NCBI GenBank assembly: GCA_905221615.1 | Contig: CAJNDT010006144.1 | Location: forward strand, 186,001-250,000 | Direction: 5' to 3' | Origin: Symbiodinium sp. CCMP2592 | Lineage: Eukaryota > Sar > Dinophyceae > Suessiales > Symbiodiniaceae | DNA length: 64,000 nucleotides | Shown here: positions 29,332-39,392 of the stretch, piece after piece | How the letters are laid out: each line of letters begins with the position of its first letter | Numbering within the stretch: the stretch's first letter is position 1 | The notes under the pieces: model-generated | Databases searched by the model: none | What the model was told of the DNA's origin: nothing | The model's input: the letters and a program-made list of their open reading frames with translations, nothing else | Made by a program: the position numbers and the translations under genes

Positions 29332-29515
29332 GGTTTAGGGTTCATTTTTTGAAATGCCCTTAAAGGGATCTATGGGGTTTAGGGTTCATTTTTTAAAATG
29401 CCCTTAAAGGGATCTATGGGGTTTAGGGTTCATTTTTTTAAAATGCCATTAAAGGGATCTATGGGGTTTAGGGTTCATTTTAAATGCCCTTAAAGGGATC
29501 TATAGGGTTTAGGGT
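29331..29515. repeat. 44-bp tandem repeat, 4 copies
   Basis: The unit joins TTTAGGGTTCATTTTTT with AAATGCCCTTAAAGGGATCT. Copies differ mainly in the T-run length. A telomere heptamer is part of the unit. Confidence 0.95.
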
Positions 29516-29525
29516 TTAGGGTCTA

Positions 29526-29645
29526 CTTGGAGGGGCAGGGGACTTAGTAAGTAGGTTATAAGTAGAGTCATAAGTACCCTAAAAGGAGTTACCCCAGTTA
29601 TAACCCTACTTAAAACCTACTTACTAAGTCCCCTACCCCTCCAAG
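29526..29645. mobile_element. MITE family B copy 15 (GGGCAGGGG subtype)
   Basis: 120 bp at TTTAGGGTC|TA; right flank TAAGTTTAGGG. Confidence 0.95.
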
Positions 29646-29734
29646 TAAGTTTAGGGTTTATTTTTGTTTAAGTGCACTGGCCCTAGGTCTTTGCCTGCCT
29701 CCACAGAGGCTTGCACTGAAAGGCATGACCAACA

Positions 29735-29840
29735 TGGGAGTTTCCGAAAATTAGGGGTACCTTACTTAGGGGATCCTTATAATGAAGATCCTACTATATT
29801 AGGGTACTATATTAGGGTCCCCTATTTTCGGAAACTCCCA
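29735..29840. mobile_element. MITE family C copy 6 plus solo right arm
   Basis: Intact 106 bp copy. Forty-five bp later (29886-29911) a solo right arm CCATTTTCGGAAACTCCCA is present. Confidence 0.9.
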
Positions 29841-29984
29841 TGTAAGACCCCTTGTGATGAAGCCCAATAAGGTAGGGATCCCTAGAAAATCCCCATTTTC
29901 GGAAACTCCCACATGACTCTTTACAATCCAGTGGCCCACACTCCTACACACAAGGCTGCAACCTTTTCACGCTCAGCCTTCTCT

Positions 29985-30260
29985 GGGTTTAGGGTTTAGG
30001 GGTGTTTAGGGGTTTAGGGTTTAGGCGGTTGGGGTGGTTTTAGGGTGTAGGGTTTCGGGTTTAGGAGCTTGGGGTGTTTAGGGTTTAGGGTTTAGGGGTT
30101 TGGGGTTTAGGGGTTTGGGGTGTTTAGGGCTTAGAGATTTGGGTTTAGGGTTTAATTAGGGGTCTAGGGTTTAGGGTTTGGGGGTGTAGGGTTTAGGGGT
30201 TTGGGGTGTTTAGGGTTTGCGGTGTTTAGGGTTCATGGGATCGCTTGCGGCCAGTTTAGG
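29985..30260. repeat. Long TTTAGGG / TTTGGGG tract
   Basis: About 275 bp of variant heptamers on the plus strand. Confidence 0.92.
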
Positions 30261-30353
30261 GTTTAGGGCTAGAGCGCACGCTAAGGAGCGTAAGTTGAGA
30301 GAATTCGGTGCTGTGACAAGGAATCAAGGCTTAGTTGGGTTGTGGGATGGATA

Positions 30354-30454
30354 CTGTTGATGTACAAAATCCTGCATGCCCCTAAGGACTCTAAACTATG
30401 GGAACTATGGTATATTCCTTATAATGGGTAATGCAGGATTTTGTCCATCAACAG
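30354..30454. mobile_element. MITE family A copy 7
   Basis: Tips CTGTTGATG / CATCAACAG carry compensating changes relative to CGGTTGATG. TA both sides. Confidence 0.92.
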
Positions 30455-30457
30455 TAC

Positions 30458-30575
30458 CTGTCACGCAGAAAGCTACCCAGCTTGATAGCAGCTACGGGTT
30501 CAGAAACAGACTGTGTCATGCTGAACGACACCAAGGCATAGCGAGAGGGTACGCACCCATCTCCTTGGTCGTTTA
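30458..30575 (-). CDS. Candidate exon, unknown product
   Basis: Minus frame VLNDQGDGCVPSRYALVSFS then MTQSVSEPVAAIKLGSFLRD, ending at the family A element. The nearby AT-rich DNA at 30580-30665 holds no gene I can see. Confidence 0.4.
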
Positions 30576-30809
30576 GTACCTACTGTTATTATCGTTGTTA
30601 TGTTTATTGTTGTGAATATCAAGATTCTTCTTATTATTTGTGTGATCGTTAGTATGACTATAAATAGTATGTACGGGTGGGAACATCTGAGACATGCCAG
30701 AAAGGCAGCAGAAAAATATGCTCAAAACCATGGTCTGCGAATTACTCACTGACAGGATGTGGAGTTTCTAAACAACCCACACAGCGACCTCAAAACAGTT
30801 GAGGCACCC

Positions 30810-30882
30810 TCTGTAATACTCTCTTGTGTTTTGTATGAACAAAAATAAAAAAAAAAGTTCCTCAAGAGACTATAGCTTTGGC
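30810..30882. mobile_element. Family N element copy 2
   Basis: GTAATACTCTCTTGTGTTTT, then an A-rich centre, then CAAGAGACTATAG. Confidence 0.6.
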
Positions 30883-30884
30883 AC

Positions 30885-30965
30885 CTGGCCTAAATAGCAT
30901 GGGCCTAGACCCACAAGCCTGCTGCAGAAGCCTCGATAAATGATCCAACGCTTCGAGGGGGGTTA
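30885..30965 (-). CDS. Candidate exon, helix-like
   Basis: Minus frame TPLEALDHLSRLLQQACGSR with regular Leu spacing. Confidence 0.35.
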
Positions 30966-31084
30966 CAGGGGGTTTTGAAAAGGGCTTTAAGGGGGGCTTA
31001 AGGGCAGCTTTAAAGGCGGGCTTGAATCTGAACCCTATCCCCTACAATCTCCATGAGCTTCGAACGATCGCGCGGGCCGCAAGT

Positions 31085-31265
31085 CATGGCCTCAGCCGAC
31101 GCCGACACTTGAAGGGGATACGTAGTGTCTTCAGCACTGCCTCAAAAACAGTAATATTGTTGCCACCTTTTTCTGTGTCAGTATCATTTTCGCGTGCTCT
31201 ATACGTACTGTTGGTGATACTATTTGGTTTCCCCATCACTACTAGCACTGCCAAAGTCCTTAGGA
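31085..31265 (-). CDS. Candidate exon, unknown product
   Basis: Minus frame of about 58 codons: AVLVVMGKPNSITNSTYRAR, ENDTDTEKGGNNITVFEAVL, KTLRIPFKCRRRLRP then stop. The antisense plus frame is open too (it looks like a membrane protein), but the minus peptide has a normal soluble composition. Confidence 0.4.
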
Positions 31266-31439
31266 TTAAACCCTAATTCTGGACCCTAATGATAGCTGGA
31301 GTTTGGATTTGGGTTGGGGATCTTAAAGCTTAGAATGCTATCATACCAGGATCGAGATCTTGCTGGAGGGTTTGGAGTTTGGGATTTAAGGTTATTTAGG
31401 GCTTGCGGTTTTACGGTTACAGTTTAGGGTTTAGGATTT

Positions 31440-31580
31440 CAGGTTTTGCAGGTTTTGCATGCTGCGGGCTTGGCTGGAATGTTTGATATTGATTGCGAAG
31501 TGCGCTGGAGTTGATTCTGTCTTGAATCTGTTGATGTCGCACTTAGCATGAGTATGCTGCACATAAGGCCGCAACTCTAG
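31440..31580 (-). CDS. Candidate exon, unknown product
   Basis: Minus frame LRPYVQHTHAKCDINRFKTE and TPAHFAINIKHSSQARSMQN. Left end merges with a decayed TTTAGGG tract. Confidence 0.35.
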
Positions 31581-31967
31581 ACCCTCAACCTCAAACCCAG
31601 GCCCTATACCCAAAACCCTCCTCCAGATTTAGTCATCGAAGACGTCTACGAGCATTGTTCGCAGCTCACAGCTTTATGGTTCGGGCCACTATGCGGACGA
31701 TGCTTAGGGCCTAAGGGTTTGAGACGGGGTGTTAGGCGGGGTTTCGGAGCGTAGGTATGGGGCTTAAGAATTTGAGATTAAGGGAAACCCTAAACCCTAA
31801 ACCCTAAACCCTAAACCCTAAACCCTCGGTTCTAGTTCTAATTCCCCTTGCAAAACCCAATGTAGCATAAAGCCCTTTAAAGGATCCTTGAACTCGAACC
31901 CTTTAAAGGAGCCCGAGTCCTGCCATGTTCTAATTCTACTCATTAAGGCCTCTTTCCCAGACCATCC

Positions 31968-32131
31968 AACATCCCTTAATGGAGGAATACACCTTAAACC
32001 ATATTATGGATCCTATTCAATTTAAGGTCTATTCCTGAATTAAGGGGTTTGGGAGTTTGGGGACCCTAAAATAGCACCCTAAATAGTAGGATCCTTAAAA
32101 GGACCCAAACACAAGGTACCCCTATGCGGAA
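31968..32131. mobile_element. Family E copy joined to a partial family C copy
   Basis: E arms (CATCCCTTAATGGAGGAATA ... TATTCCTGAATTAAGGGG) run directly into GGGAGTTTGGGGACCCTAAA and GGTACCCCTATGCGGAAA of family C. Confidence 0.65.
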
Positions 32132-32648
32132 AATCTAAACCCTAAACCCTGAGCCCTTTATAAAACCCTTCTGGTACCCTCATAGATCCCTTTAGAAGAA
32201 GGTTAGGGTACCCTTAATTGTCGGAAGGTCTTTTCCTCGCGCACACACAGAATGCGTTTTCCTGGCGATGCAGGAAACAGAAGGCTCCAAGCTTCCCCTG
32301 GTTCGGCTAGTCGGGAGGCCGCCTTTTAAGAGGAAAGGGAACACTTTCATAAAGGAGTTAGGATTAGGGTTTTTTGTTTAGGGTTTAGGATTAGGGGGAC
32401 CCTTGGGGATATAAATCCTCTCAATAAGGTCCCTTTTAAGAAAGCCAGAAGTATGGTGAAGAGGGGTCCCCTTTTCATGGGTCTCCCCAATACTACCTAG
32501 GACCTAGGATTATCGGATTCTACAATGGGGTCCCCGGTAAAGGGTGCTGTAGGGCTTTAAAAAAAGGTCTTGGACTCCTGGAACCCTAAACCTAAACTCC
32601 AAACCCGAACTCCCAAAAACTGACGCCTAAGACCTGCACCCTGCGCTA

Positions 32649-32757
32649 CTTGGAGGGGCAGGGGACTTAGTAAGTAGGGTTACAACTGGAGTAACTCCAT
32701 TTAGGTTACGTATAACTCTACTTATAACCTTCTTACTAAGTCCCCTGCCCCTCCAAG
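32649..32757. mobile_element. MITE family B copy 16
   Basis: 109 bp, TA both sides. The right flank TAGACCCTAAACC is telomere-type. Confidence 0.93.
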
Positions 32758-32872
32758 TAGACCCTAAACCCTGAACCCCATAGATCCCTTTGAGGAACCC
32801 TATAGATCCCTGTAAGGGACCCTATAGATCCCTTTAAGGAGCCCTTACTAAGTCCCCTGCCCCTCCAAGTAG
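32758..32872. repeat. TAGATCCCTTTAAGGAGCC units ending in solo family B right tip
   Basis: Three CCCTATAGATCCC(T) units, then CTTACTAAGTCCCCTGCCCC and TCCAAGTAG, repeating the right end of the preceding element. Confidence 0.85.
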
Positions 32873-32956
32873 AAATCATTAGAGGGCTTCGGCGATTCGG
32901 AGGCTCGGCCCGAAATCGTAAGCCCCTAAAGCGTAACTTCCTAAACCCTATACTCA

Positions 32957-33083
32957 AAGGGGAGAAGGAGGGACCCTTAATGGGGACCCCTACCCTAGAA
33001 TGGGCTACATAATGGGTATATCATAGCTATATTAAGGGTATATACCTACGGGTCCTTATTAAGGGTCCCTCCTTTTACCCTTG
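32957..33083. mobile_element. TIR element, family O
   Basis: AAGGGGAGAAGGAGGGACCC left, GGGTCCCTCCTTTTACCCTT right, about 127 bp, with TATATCATAGCTATA-like centre. Single copy. Confidence 0.75.
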
Positions 33084-33099
33084 GTTAAAAACACCCTAA

Positions 33100-33285
33100 A
33101 CGCAGAGGTTCCCAAACCATAAACCCTAAATCCTGAGCCCCCTACACGCCAAACTCCCAACCCCAAATTCTAAACCCCTGACCTTCATCCTAAACCCCTA
33201 AATCCTACACCCCTAAACCCGACGCCCCTAAATCTCCGAAACCCCTAAACCCCTACACCCCTAAACCCTAAACCCTAAGGTTAAG
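33100..33285. repeat. Degenerate CCCTAAA tract
   Basis: CCCTAAA, CCCCTAAA and CCTACACCC variants. Confidence 0.88.
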
Positions 33286-33477
33286 AGTGTTTCGACCGTA
33301 GCTCGACGCCCTACATCGAAGCGAAGCTTGGGCCTCACAAGTTTACGGCGTGGTAGGGTAATTTAAGGCTTAGCGTAAGAGCCTTCATAACTAAAGTAGG
33401 GTTTTGGGCAGGTATCTTATGGCGCAAGATATTGGGGAACCCTACGGAATCATGTTGGGATGTTGGTGCTTCTTTGG

Positions 33478-33706
33478 GGCCTTTTGGGGTTATGGGACTT
33501 GAAAGAACCTTTGGTCTAATTCAAGCCCGCTCAATCCGAAAGTATGTAGAGGAAGCTCTGATTTTCCTTCTGCCTCTGAGACAAAGCAAAGGCATTTGTG
33601 CTTGAAGTAGAAATGTGTCGGAATTGCATTCAAAAAAGTTCTCATGCAACACGACGGTCTCACAGTTCGGGAGGGATTGCTACGTTCTGGAGCCCGAACC
33701 TTTAGC
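33478..33706 (-). CDS. Candidate exon, unknown product
   Basis: About 75 open minus codons in unique DNA: PERSNPSRTVRPSCCMRTFL, NAIPTHFYFKHKCLCFVSEA, GKSELPLHTFGLSGLELDQR. The plus strand offers two shorter frames, one with ATG (MGLERTFGLIQARSIRKYVE), so strand is not settled. Confidence 0.35.
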
Positions 33707-33950
33707 CCTTAGACCTTCATGAAACGACGAAGCCTTGAACCCGAAACTCTAAGTGATTACATTATCGACTAATGCCCTGAACTAAACTCCAACCAGAACG
33801 GAAAAGCTCGCACCAGCCCCAATGCCTCACACCAAACACCGCCCAAATGCAGGGAATTGAAACCCACACACGCCCCCAGACAAGCACCCGCCTACAGTGA
33901 TTCCAAAACTCTGAACTCCAATCCCTGAACCCGAAACCCAAGACATAGTA

Positions 33951-34046
33951 CATGGTCCTCAATACTTAGAGTAGGATTCGGGGGTATGGTTATAGTAGGA
34001 TTGTAAGCGGAACCCTACGGAACGATGGTGGTAATCACTCAGGTCC
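33951..34046. mobile_element. MITE family F copy 5, decayed
   Basis: GGTCCTCAATACTTAGAGTA and TAATCACTCAGGTCCCT arms. Confidence 0.6.
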
Positions 34047-34049
34047 CTA

Positions 34050-34169
34050 CTCAGAGGATCATGGGACTTAGAAAGTAGGTTATAATTGGGGTTATAAGTC
34101 CCCTAAGTGGGGTTATCCTAATTATAACCTACTTATAACCTTACTTACTAAGCCCCATGATCCTCTAAG
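34050..34169. mobile_element. MITE family B copy 17
   Basis: 120 bp, TA both sides; directly abuts the family F copy. Confidence 0.93.
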
Positions 34170-34245
34170 TATACTCACCCAGCTTGAACCTTTGAGCCCC
34201 TCAAGCCCAGGCAGCAGCATGCGCAAGAACAACTAGAGGTCACTA

Positions 34246-34346
34246 CGGTTGATGATATAAACCCTGCATTACCCATAATGAGGAATATAAAATAATTCCC
34301 ATAGTTTAGGGTCCTTAAGGTAGTGCAGGATTTATATCATCAACCG
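34246..34346. mobile_element. MITE family A copy 8
   Basis: 101 bp, TA both sides, intact arms. Confidence 0.95.
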
Positions 34347-34429
34347 TATGGATCCCTATGCACACCATAAAGCCTTCGAAATGCTGCCCCAAAGTCTTTG
34401 TAAAGCTCATTCAACCCGCGGCAATCCCC

Positions 34430-34545
34430 ATAAACCTTTAACACCCGTGTACCATCCTAATGAAACCTTATAAACCTATAACACCCATATACAATCATAA
34501 TGAAACCTTATAAACTTATGACACCCATACACAATCCTATCTACG
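34430..34545. repeat. Tandem repeat, about 41-bp unit, 2.7 copies
   Basis: AACCTATAACACCCATATAC followed by AATCATAATGAAACCTTATA. Confidence 0.88.
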
Positions 34546-34564
34546 AAACCATGTCATGTACAGC

Positions 34565-34895
34565 CCTCCAAACCCTAAGCCCTAAACCCTAAGCCCTCTA
34601 AACCCCAAACCCTGAACCCTAAGCCCTCTAAACCCTAAGCCCTCAACCCAAAACCGAAAACCCTGAACCCTAAGCCCTCTAAACCATAAACCCTCAACCC
34701 TAAGCCCTGTAAACCCTAAGCCCTACACCCTAAGCCCCCTTAACCCCAAACCCCCAAACCCTCAACCCAAAACCCCAAACCCAAAGCCCTCTCAACCCCA
34801 AACCCTCTAAAACCCAAAGCCCTTAACCCCAAACCCTAAACCCTAAGCCCTCTAAACCCCAAACCCTGAACCCTAAGCCCTCTAAACCCGTCTAT
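34565..34895. repeat. Long CCCTAAG / CCCTCTAAA array
   Basis: About 330 bp. A higher-order unit CCCTAAGCCCTCTAAACCC recurs many times. Confidence 0.93.
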
Positions 34896-34964
34896 AGGGT
34901 TTAGGGTTTAGGAGACTCCAATATCCCAACCCCTAATTCCTCTAAATGCTCTAAAGGAACCCGA

Positions 34965-35053
34965 AGCTCCTCCAACTGTACGCTCCCAAAGCCCTCCAGG
35001 CTTCTACTGGGTGCCGCTGTGATGACATTTCTAACTCCTCTGGGGGCTTAGTA
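34965..35053 (-). CDS. Candidate exon, unknown product
   Basis: Minus frame PPEELEMSSQRHPVEAWRAL then GAYSWRSFG. Confidence 0.4.
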
Positions 35054-35090
35054 AGGATCTATGGGGTTTGGGCCTAGGGTTTAGGGTCTA

Positions 35091-35225
35091 CTTGGAGGGT
35101 CGGGGGACTTAGTAATTAAGTAGGTAGTAAGTAGACTTGTAAGTACCCTAAAAGGGACCCTACTTGGGGTTATGGTACTTATAAGTCCTTAAAATGACCA
35201 GTTACTACGTCCCCGACCCTCCAAG
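35091..35225. mobile_element. MITE family B copy 18 (GGTCGGGGG subtype)
   Basis: 135 bp, at TTAGGGTC|TA; a small AATT insertion in the left arm. Confidence 0.93.
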
Positions 35226-35280
35226 TAGTCATTGCTAATCCATTTAAACTCGTAATAGTAGTTGCTATTCCTTTAAATAG

Positions 35281-35394
35281 TACCTATAGTCTCCGTTGTA
35301 GTTCCTTTTTCTGGTTCACCAACATTTCTTTTCTCGAATCCTAACCATAAAACTGGTTAACCAATAAGCGGAACTACAATGGTGACTATAGGTA
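35281..35394. mobile_element. MITE family I copy 2
   Basis: TACCTATAGTCTCCGTTGTA left, TACAATGGTGACTATAGGTA right. Confidence 0.92.
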
Positions 35395-35438
35395 TTACTT
35401 TTCCTTCGAATAGCAACTTCTAACTCCTTTTAATATAA

Positions 35439-35539
35439 CGGTTAAGGATACAAAACCCCTCATTAGCCACAATAAGGAATATGCCATAAAAACCACATGT
35501 TCCTTATTATGAGTAATGCAGGTTTTATATCATCAACCG
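35439..35539. mobile_element. MITE family A copy 9
   Basis: 101 bp; left arm decayed (CGGTTAAGGATACAAAACC), right arm intact. Confidence 0.88.
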
Positions 35540-35584
35540 GAGTTGCTATTCCTTTAAATGGTTATTACTAGTCCTTGGAAAATC

Positions 35585-35790
35585 CATGGTAGGTGTCAGT
35601 ACATTACCATTCCTGCTAAAAGTACTAGTTAGTATCTTAGTAGTCTTTCTGATAACAGTAGCTAGTGTCTTACTACTCCTTGTAATAGTAGTAGTTAGTA
35701 TCTTACTATTCCTTTTGCTAGCAGTAGTTAGTATCGTGCTGGTAGTTGTTAGTCTCGCACTACTCCTTTTCCTAGTAGTAGTACGGGCGC
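35585..35790. repeat. Degenerate minisatellite, AGTAGTTAGTATCTTACT units
   Basis: About four units of 45-50 bp. It produces a hydrophobic Val/Leu plus frame (95 codons) that should be treated as artefact. Confidence 0.8.
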
Positions 35791-36104
35791 TTTCTGGTTC
35801 CTTAACGGAAAGTTTTGGAAGCTTGCTGTGCGGTTGTTTAAGTCTGTTTCAAGCTGGTATGTACGATGTTTAATACGGGGCCCTAACCAATAGAGTACGG
35901 TTTGGGGGTTTGCTATGTATCATATATTTAGGAGTCATTCTTTCGATTTCTTGTACTGGCACAGCTGCTGCCACTAGCAACAGCGGTGGAAACTGTAATA
36001 GCAATCATCATCACCGTCGCCGTCATATTGGCAGCAGCAGCAGCAACGGCAGGAGTAGGATTGGAGTAGTAGTTAGTAGGAGTGGGAGTGGTAATAGGAA
36101 TGCG

Positions 36105-36205
36105 GAGTAGGAGTAGGAGGAGGAGGAGGAGGAGGAGGAGGAGTAGCAGTAGCAGTAGCAGTCGGAGCATAGGGCGCGGAAGTGTTGTTCTTGCTGCTGC
36201 TGCTG
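36105..36205. repeat. GGA then GCA trinucleotide tract
   Basis: (AGG)n followed by (AGTAGC)n and (GCT)n. Confidence 0.9.
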
Positions 36206-36284
36206 CTGTGGTTGAAGCCGTACACCTAGTGCTCTGCTTTAGTGGATTAGGCGTGAGGGGCCTGGGCGTCCTCTTGGACCCATC

Positions 36285-36400
36285 AGCACCCATCAACCCT
36301 GCCCGCTTGACAGCTGTCCATCATGGTCATCACATCGTCGTCATCATCGAAATCATCTTCGTCAGTATCCTGAGCATTGTTGTCCCTGTCGTTGTTACGA
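36285..36400 (-). CDS. Candidate exon, acidic Asp-rich
   Basis: Minus frame FRNNDRDNNAQDTDEDDFDD then DDDVMTMMDSCQAGRVDG. GAT-rich DNA can give this by chance, but the mixed codons argue for an acidic linker. The plus strand is open as a hydrophobic peptide. Confidence 0.35.
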
Positions 36401-36449
36401 AAAGCATAACAACAAGGTCCAGAGCAAAACCACAATAATGGACATAATA

Positions 36450-36550
36450 CTGTTGATGGTATAAATCAGGAATTAGCTTCAGGACCCTAAACTGTGGGAA
36501 CGATGGTATATTGCTGATTATGGGTAATGCAGGATGTATATCATCAACAG
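36450..36550. mobile_element. MITE family A copy 10
   Basis: Tips CTGTTGATGG / CATCAACAG, TA both sides; same tip variant as copy 7. Confidence 0.92.
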
Positions 36551-36734
36551 TAGAAGCAATGTTCACGAGGACGGCGGCACCCAAGATGCTCCAGCACTTG
36601 GCAAGCCATGCTAGAGATGCTCGGCGCGATGTCAGCAAGGGGTTCCGGATCAGGACCAAAGCAAGAAACGCTCAACACACGGTTTCAGGTTTAGGGTTTA
36701 GATTTTCGGGGATTTGTGGTTTAGGGCTAGCGCC

Positions 36735-36825
36735 TAGGGTCTACCGTGCATGTCACTGTATGTCATGATGTCTTCGAAACTAGGTCCTCGTCGCCGCAGT
36801 GCTACTCCTCCACCTGCTCCTCCAA
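36735..36825 (-). CDS. Candidate exon, unknown product
   Basis: Minus frame GGVALRRRGPSFEDIMTYSD; basic cluster followed by an acidic/aromatic segment. Confidence 0.4.
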
Positions 36826-36855
36826 CCCTAAACCCTAAATCCCAAAACGCTACAA

Positions 36856-36964
36856 CTTAGAAGCTGCCCCCACCCTGTAATAGTGGTATAATAGGAATAT
36901 AATAGGGCCCTAATATAATCCTTAGAATCACTATTACAGGGTGGGGGGGGGGGGCCCCTTCTAA
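36856..36964. mobile_element. MITE family G copy 2
   Basis: Same arms as 19453-19563; the right arm has an expanded poly-G run. Confidence 0.9.
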
Positions 36965-37061
36965 GCTATAACTATGTAACTATGTCGTCTCGCGCCTGAG
37001 CGCGAGCTATGGGCTGAACAGCCAGAACTGTCCATAGCCGGATCATGGCTCAAATCGGCTG

Positions 37062-37137
37062 AAGGTTTAGGGTTTAGGGTTTAGGGTTTAGGGTTTAGGG
37101 TTTAGGGTTTAGGGTTTAGGGTTTAGGGTTTAGGGTT
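37062..37137. repeat. Perfect TTTAGGG array, about 11 units
   Basis: The longest perfect run of the telomere-type heptamer in the window. Confidence 0.97.
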
Positions 37138-37440
37138 TTGGGCAAAAAGACCACAAAACCAGCCAAGCAAACACCTGGACATCAGATGACAAAACGAGCT
37201 ACCACTGGCAGCTCTGGGCCCATGGCAGCAAACGGGACGGGCCAGCTACCAGTGCAATGTCTCTCCGGGCTAACATAGGAGCCCAGGGAAGCACCTGCGG
37301 TGCCACGAAACCTGCGCCAACCTGTTGGGTTTTAAGGGTTTAGGTTTAGGGGTTTAGTGTTTGGGGGTTTAGGGGTTCAGAGCTTCAGGGGTTCAGGGGT
37401 TTAGGGTTTAGGGGTTCAGGGGTTTAGGGGTTTAGGGTCT

Positions 37441-37488
37441 ACTATTTAGGGTACTATATTACGATCCCCCTATTTTCGGAAACTCCCA
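37441..37488. mobile_element. Partial MITE family C
   Basis: Right half only, entered directly from TTTAGGGTCTA. Confidence 0.7.
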
Positions 37489-37548
37489 AATGGTTTTGGG
37501 GTACCTTGTAGCCACTAGAACTTATCATGGAATAGGGACGATGGGGGG

Positions 37549-37657
37549 TTCGGATCTAGAGTTGAATACTGGTCTATATAGTTCAATAAGAACGCTAGGG
37601 GTTTCGGATCTAGGGCTTCATTATGGTCTGTATAATTGAATAGGAACGATAGGGGGG
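37549..37657. repeat. Tandem duplication, about 55-60 bp unit
   Basis: CGGATCTAGAGTTGAATACT... and CGGATCTAGGGCTTCATTAT..., each ending GAACG(C/A)TAGGGG. Confidence 0.85.
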
Positions 37658-37671
37658 GGGGGGGTCCCTAT

Positions 37672-37800
37672 GCTCAGGTGGGTGCAGTTGTGGCACCAGT
37701 CCATGTTTGCCAAGGCTGACTGCCGGCAGGGGCAGCAAACCAAATTGCTGCGTCCCATCTTCCAACCGTGACCGCAGCTTTGCCCGGATGTGGCCTCCGA
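37672..37800 (-). CDS. Candidate exon, Cys-rich (possible zinc-binding)
   Basis: One minus frame reads SCGHGWKMGRSNLVCCPC then RQSALANMDWCHNCTHLSIG, with paired C-x2-C spacing (CCPC ... WCHNC). Another minus frame is also open (PWKGALGGHIRAKLRSRLED). The cysteine spacing suggests a small zinc-binding module, but no named finger fits exactly. Confidence 0.35.
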
Positions 37801-37823
37801 GGGCGCCTTTCCAGGGAACCATA

Positions 37824-37943
37824 CTTGGAGGATCAGGGGACTTAGTAAGTAAGGTTATAAGTACCCTAATTGGGGTTATAAGTAGTTATAACTATAGTTA
37901 CCTTATTTATAACCCTAGTTACTAAGTCCCATGATCCTTTAAG
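37824..37943. mobile_element. MITE family B copy 19
   Basis: 120 bp, TA both sides. Confidence 0.95.
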
Positions 37944-38730
37944 TAAGGATACCGCTGCGCTTTACTTGAGGTTAGACAGCTTAACATTAGCAAGTGCGGC
38001 AGCAAGAAGAGTACAAGTTCTTGTACTAGTCGCCCCTATGCATTTTGTAGCGCCATACAGATACAGACTGTAGGCATAGATCGGGCAAAGGCTGGCGGCT
38101 TCGGAATTTCTTGGGGCTGAGCGACGGCAGACCGCTCGTTAAAGGAAGTGCGGCAGCTTTGGACGTGCAATGATCCTCAGTCGCCCGAGCTCAGTCAGGA
38201 CCGAAGACCCAATTCAGAGACTGAACTTGCCTAGGGCATGCCAAGATCAGACTTCCTCAGAGATCTCAGAAGCCTGAAGCATTGCAAGCCTTTTCTTCCT
38301 ATTGCTAGTCGCAGCGCTGCCACTGTCTACCACCCTGAGTACTAACAGGCCCCTATCGCGTCACACCGTTCCAATGCTCAGGTTCTGCACTCACGAGGAG
38401 TCCGGAAAGCTATCTTGGTATCTCTTGCAGGGTCAGGAAAGGCTTCAAGCCAACATGGGGATGCTAATTCTCGGAATCAACATCCCGTCTGTGCAAGCTG
38501 CCTCGCTGCGATGGAGCGAGGGGCCACGGCGAAACCCTTCCTGGGTTTGCTCATATGGAGCACCCTACATGCTCGTCGATGTGCACGATGCACGCTTCAA
38601 TGGTCAACACGGTCGGACCAACCAGTACACTGTAGCCTAGCAGCATACGAAGATGGAGTCTTGGAAGAATCTGTCGATAGAAGCACTGTCAATATTGCCC
38701 TCCAGGACATAGTTCCTGAATTGAGGATGC

Positions 38731-38975
38731 CTATACCTTCCATGACATGACCCCGATGCAGAATGTTGTGTCTTCCCTGTCTTCCCTCAATAGGGGACGC
38801 TTCTTCCCAATATTGACTGTGCCAATATCGTTGTTGAGCATGCAATCGTCGCGAACGACAATCCGTCGTTCGGAAATCTGCAAAGGCCGCGTGGATAACT
38901 TTTTGAGATACCCAGCGGACACGACCGCAGTCATATCTACAAGGGATCCACCCGTCACAGGCCAGCTGCGACACT
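38731..38975 (-). pseudogene. Degraded retropepsin-like domain (retroelement fossil)
   Basis: The minus frame contains GGSLVDMTAVVSAGYLKKLS, then RPLQISERRIVVRDD and NDIGTVNI. This follows the layout of retroelement aspartic proteases: a (A)LVDTGAxVS active site, then a Y-x-K-x-L helix, S-x-R-R-(I/L)-V, then GTV. The catalytic DTG is DMT, so it is inactive. Further left on the same strand (38300-38640) all frames carry stops. No reverse transcriptase is visible. Assignment is from pattern only. Confidence 0.35.
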
Positions 38976-39142
38976 CACCCGAGGTGTTTCTCAGCCGTTG
39001 GCAAGACGATCTCTGCTGTCTTGGTCTGTGGCCAGGCAGAGATACGCAGAGCGAAAAAGAGGAAGGGAGCGAAGGAGGAAGGGAGAGGGGAAGGAGCGAG
39101 GGAGGGAGGGAGCAATGACAGTAAGAGCAACGATAGTAATGT

Positions 39143-39222
39143 TAGTAATTCATGCTTGCTCTGGGAGTAAACACAGGAGTGCGAGAAACGTCGCGCTTTT
39201 CAGACCACGAGGCACCCTGAAC
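39143..39222 (-). CDS. Candidate exon, unknown product
   Basis: After AAGGTTCAG the minus frame reads GASWSEKRDVSRTPVFTPRA then SMNY and a stop. Confidence 0.35.
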
Positions 39223-39392
39223 CTTTAAGCCCGAACACCGGCAACACCGAGGCCGCAAACCCTGCAACCGCAAGCTGCTAACCCTGTCATATAGGGTTTA
39301 GGGAGTTTCCGAAAAATAAGGGTACCTTAGGGTTCCTTTAAAGGGACCCTTGAAGGGTTCCTATAAGGGTTCTATAAAGGGTTTAGGGTTAA

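Noticed and set aside
30755-30775. Possible 15-19 bp introns (GTGAGT...CAG at 30.76 kb; similar at 19.95 and 28.92 kb)
   Set aside because: A GTRAG followed by CAG within 20 bp is expected many times by chance in 64 kb, and removing them does not join open frames.
35586-35873. 95-codon hydrophobic plus frame resembling a membrane protein
   Set aside because: It follows the periodicity of a degenerate minisatellite; the Val/Leu richness comes from GTA/CTT repeats.
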